A DNA stretch of 48,492 nt from Flavobacteriales bacterium (lineage in GTDB: Bacteria > Bacteroidota > Bacteroidia > Flavobacteriales > Flavobacteriaceae): positions 1 to 48,492 of the forward strand of contig JALVVJ010000063.1 in assembly GCA_027023475.1 (NCBI GenBank). The letters run 5' to 3'. Below the pieces are notes generated by a model. The model searched no databases. It saw only the letters and a list, made by a program, of their open reading frames with translations, and was not told the origin of the DNA. Position 1 is the stretch's first letter; the number at the start of each line of letters is the position of its first letter. This document shows positions 48,268-48,492 of the stretch, one piece after another. The position numbers and the translations under genes were made by a program.

Positions 48268-48492
48268 ATTAATCGGCGCTGGCTCCACGCCGCCAAGCCG
48301 GGACGGCCCCACCGGCCCGGCGACAAGCAAGGAAACGCGTAGCGGTTCCGCAGCAAGCGAAGGGAGATCGACGCGAAGCCGCAGGCGAAGCAAGAGGGCT
48401 CCCTGAGCCGCGTAGAAGACCACAGGGCTTCGGAGCGCCGGAGGCAAAACAAGTGCCGCAGATTGGCTAAGCCGGTTGGCAGCGCGCAGGTT
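48268..48492. repeat. GC-rich hairpin block, island E (runs off the right edge)
   Basis: The last 465 bases hold no credible gene. After an AT-rich stretch (48205-48260) comes a GC-rich block with many short inverted motifs (GCGAAGCCGCAGGCGAAGC, GGGCTTCGGAGC) like the left blocks of islands A-C, in the inverted orientation. None of the conserved modules (CGCGCGAT palindrome, 164-bp foldback) is visible before the edge. Confidence 0.55.

Noticed and set aside
48243-48452. Small open frames on minus at the right edge
   Set aside because: They are in the GC-rich hairpin block E and have the same low-complexity composition as the other islands.

Overview
The window comes from a member of the Bacteroidota. 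Evidence includes gliding-motility/type IX secretion genes (gldB, gldC, gldF, gldG), two proteins with C-terminal secretion (Por/T9SS) sorting domains, a Bacteroides-type tryptophanase, several small families typical of the phylum (DUF2795, DUF3098, DUF3857), start regions mostly without Shine-Dalgarno sequences, and many -7 boxes of the TAnnTTTG type used by the Bacteroidota primary sigma factor. I cannot place it below phylum with confidence. No rRNA, tRNA, CRISPR array, transposase or phage gene was seen.

Layout. 1-3.2 kb: the 5' part of secA (runs off the left edge), a DUF2795 gene and a PduO-type cobalamin adenosyltransferase, all on minus. 3.4-6.1 kb: a large secreted T9SS cargo protein. 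6.2-8.2 kb: HU-like protein, a 30-residue very basic protein and ribonuclease G. 9.3-12.7 kb: cytochrome b561 (minus), then M42 peptidase, DUF3098, uppP and truB. 13.7-15.6 kb: queA and a metallo-beta-lactamase-fold hydrolase. 15.6-21.96 kb (minus): a CxxCH-bearing T9SS protein, then a SPOR-like protein / parvulin / lipoprotein / SurA-like / MoxR cluster. 22.1-27.0 kb (minus): gldF-gldG-sfsA, an HD hydrolase and a TlpA-like hybrid. 27.1-32.4 kb: an OmpA-type protein and two tandem DUF3857 transglutaminase-like proteins, the first split by a frameshift at an A10 run. 32.5-36.0 kb: gldB-gldC-menC-menE. 36.1-40.1 kb: two tandem TlpA lipoproteins, DUF2892, and an aspartyl protease with PDZ domain. 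40.1-43.7 kb (minus): FecR-like protein, tryptophanase, ruvC. 43.7-45.7 kb: flippase-like membrane protein and glycosyltransferase 2. 45.7-48.0 kb (minus): a cytidylyltransferase-NeuB fusion with a KdsC-like phosphatase, a compact nonulosonic (sialic/KDN-like) acid cassette.

The most unusual feature is a family of dispersed, palindrome-rich non-coding islands: A (8264-9190), B (12749-13600), D (28274-28490, truncated), C (42105-43105) and a fragment E (48268 to the right edge). Copies A, B and C each carry a foldback module of exactly 164 bp with 23-bp terminal inverted repeats (9002-9165, 12772-12935, 42916-43079). Copy D is the matching empty site. All four full or truncated copies also carry a segment whose sequence differs almost completely between copies yet always forms a long hairpin. 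In all four, the same end (GGGCGCC) lies just past the 3' end of a gene, in the same orientation. In copy A a second inverted-repeat unit is nested inside. No transposase is visible, so these look like non-autonomous elements or structured RNAs; a search and covariation analysis would decide.

Functionally the window is mostly housekeeping and envelope biology: protein export and folding across the envelope (SecA, parvulins, gld components, T9SS cargo), thiol-disulfide chemistry (three TlpA-type proteins), menaquinone synthesis, lipid-carrier recycling (UppP), tRNA modification (TruB, QueA), and surface glycan precursors.
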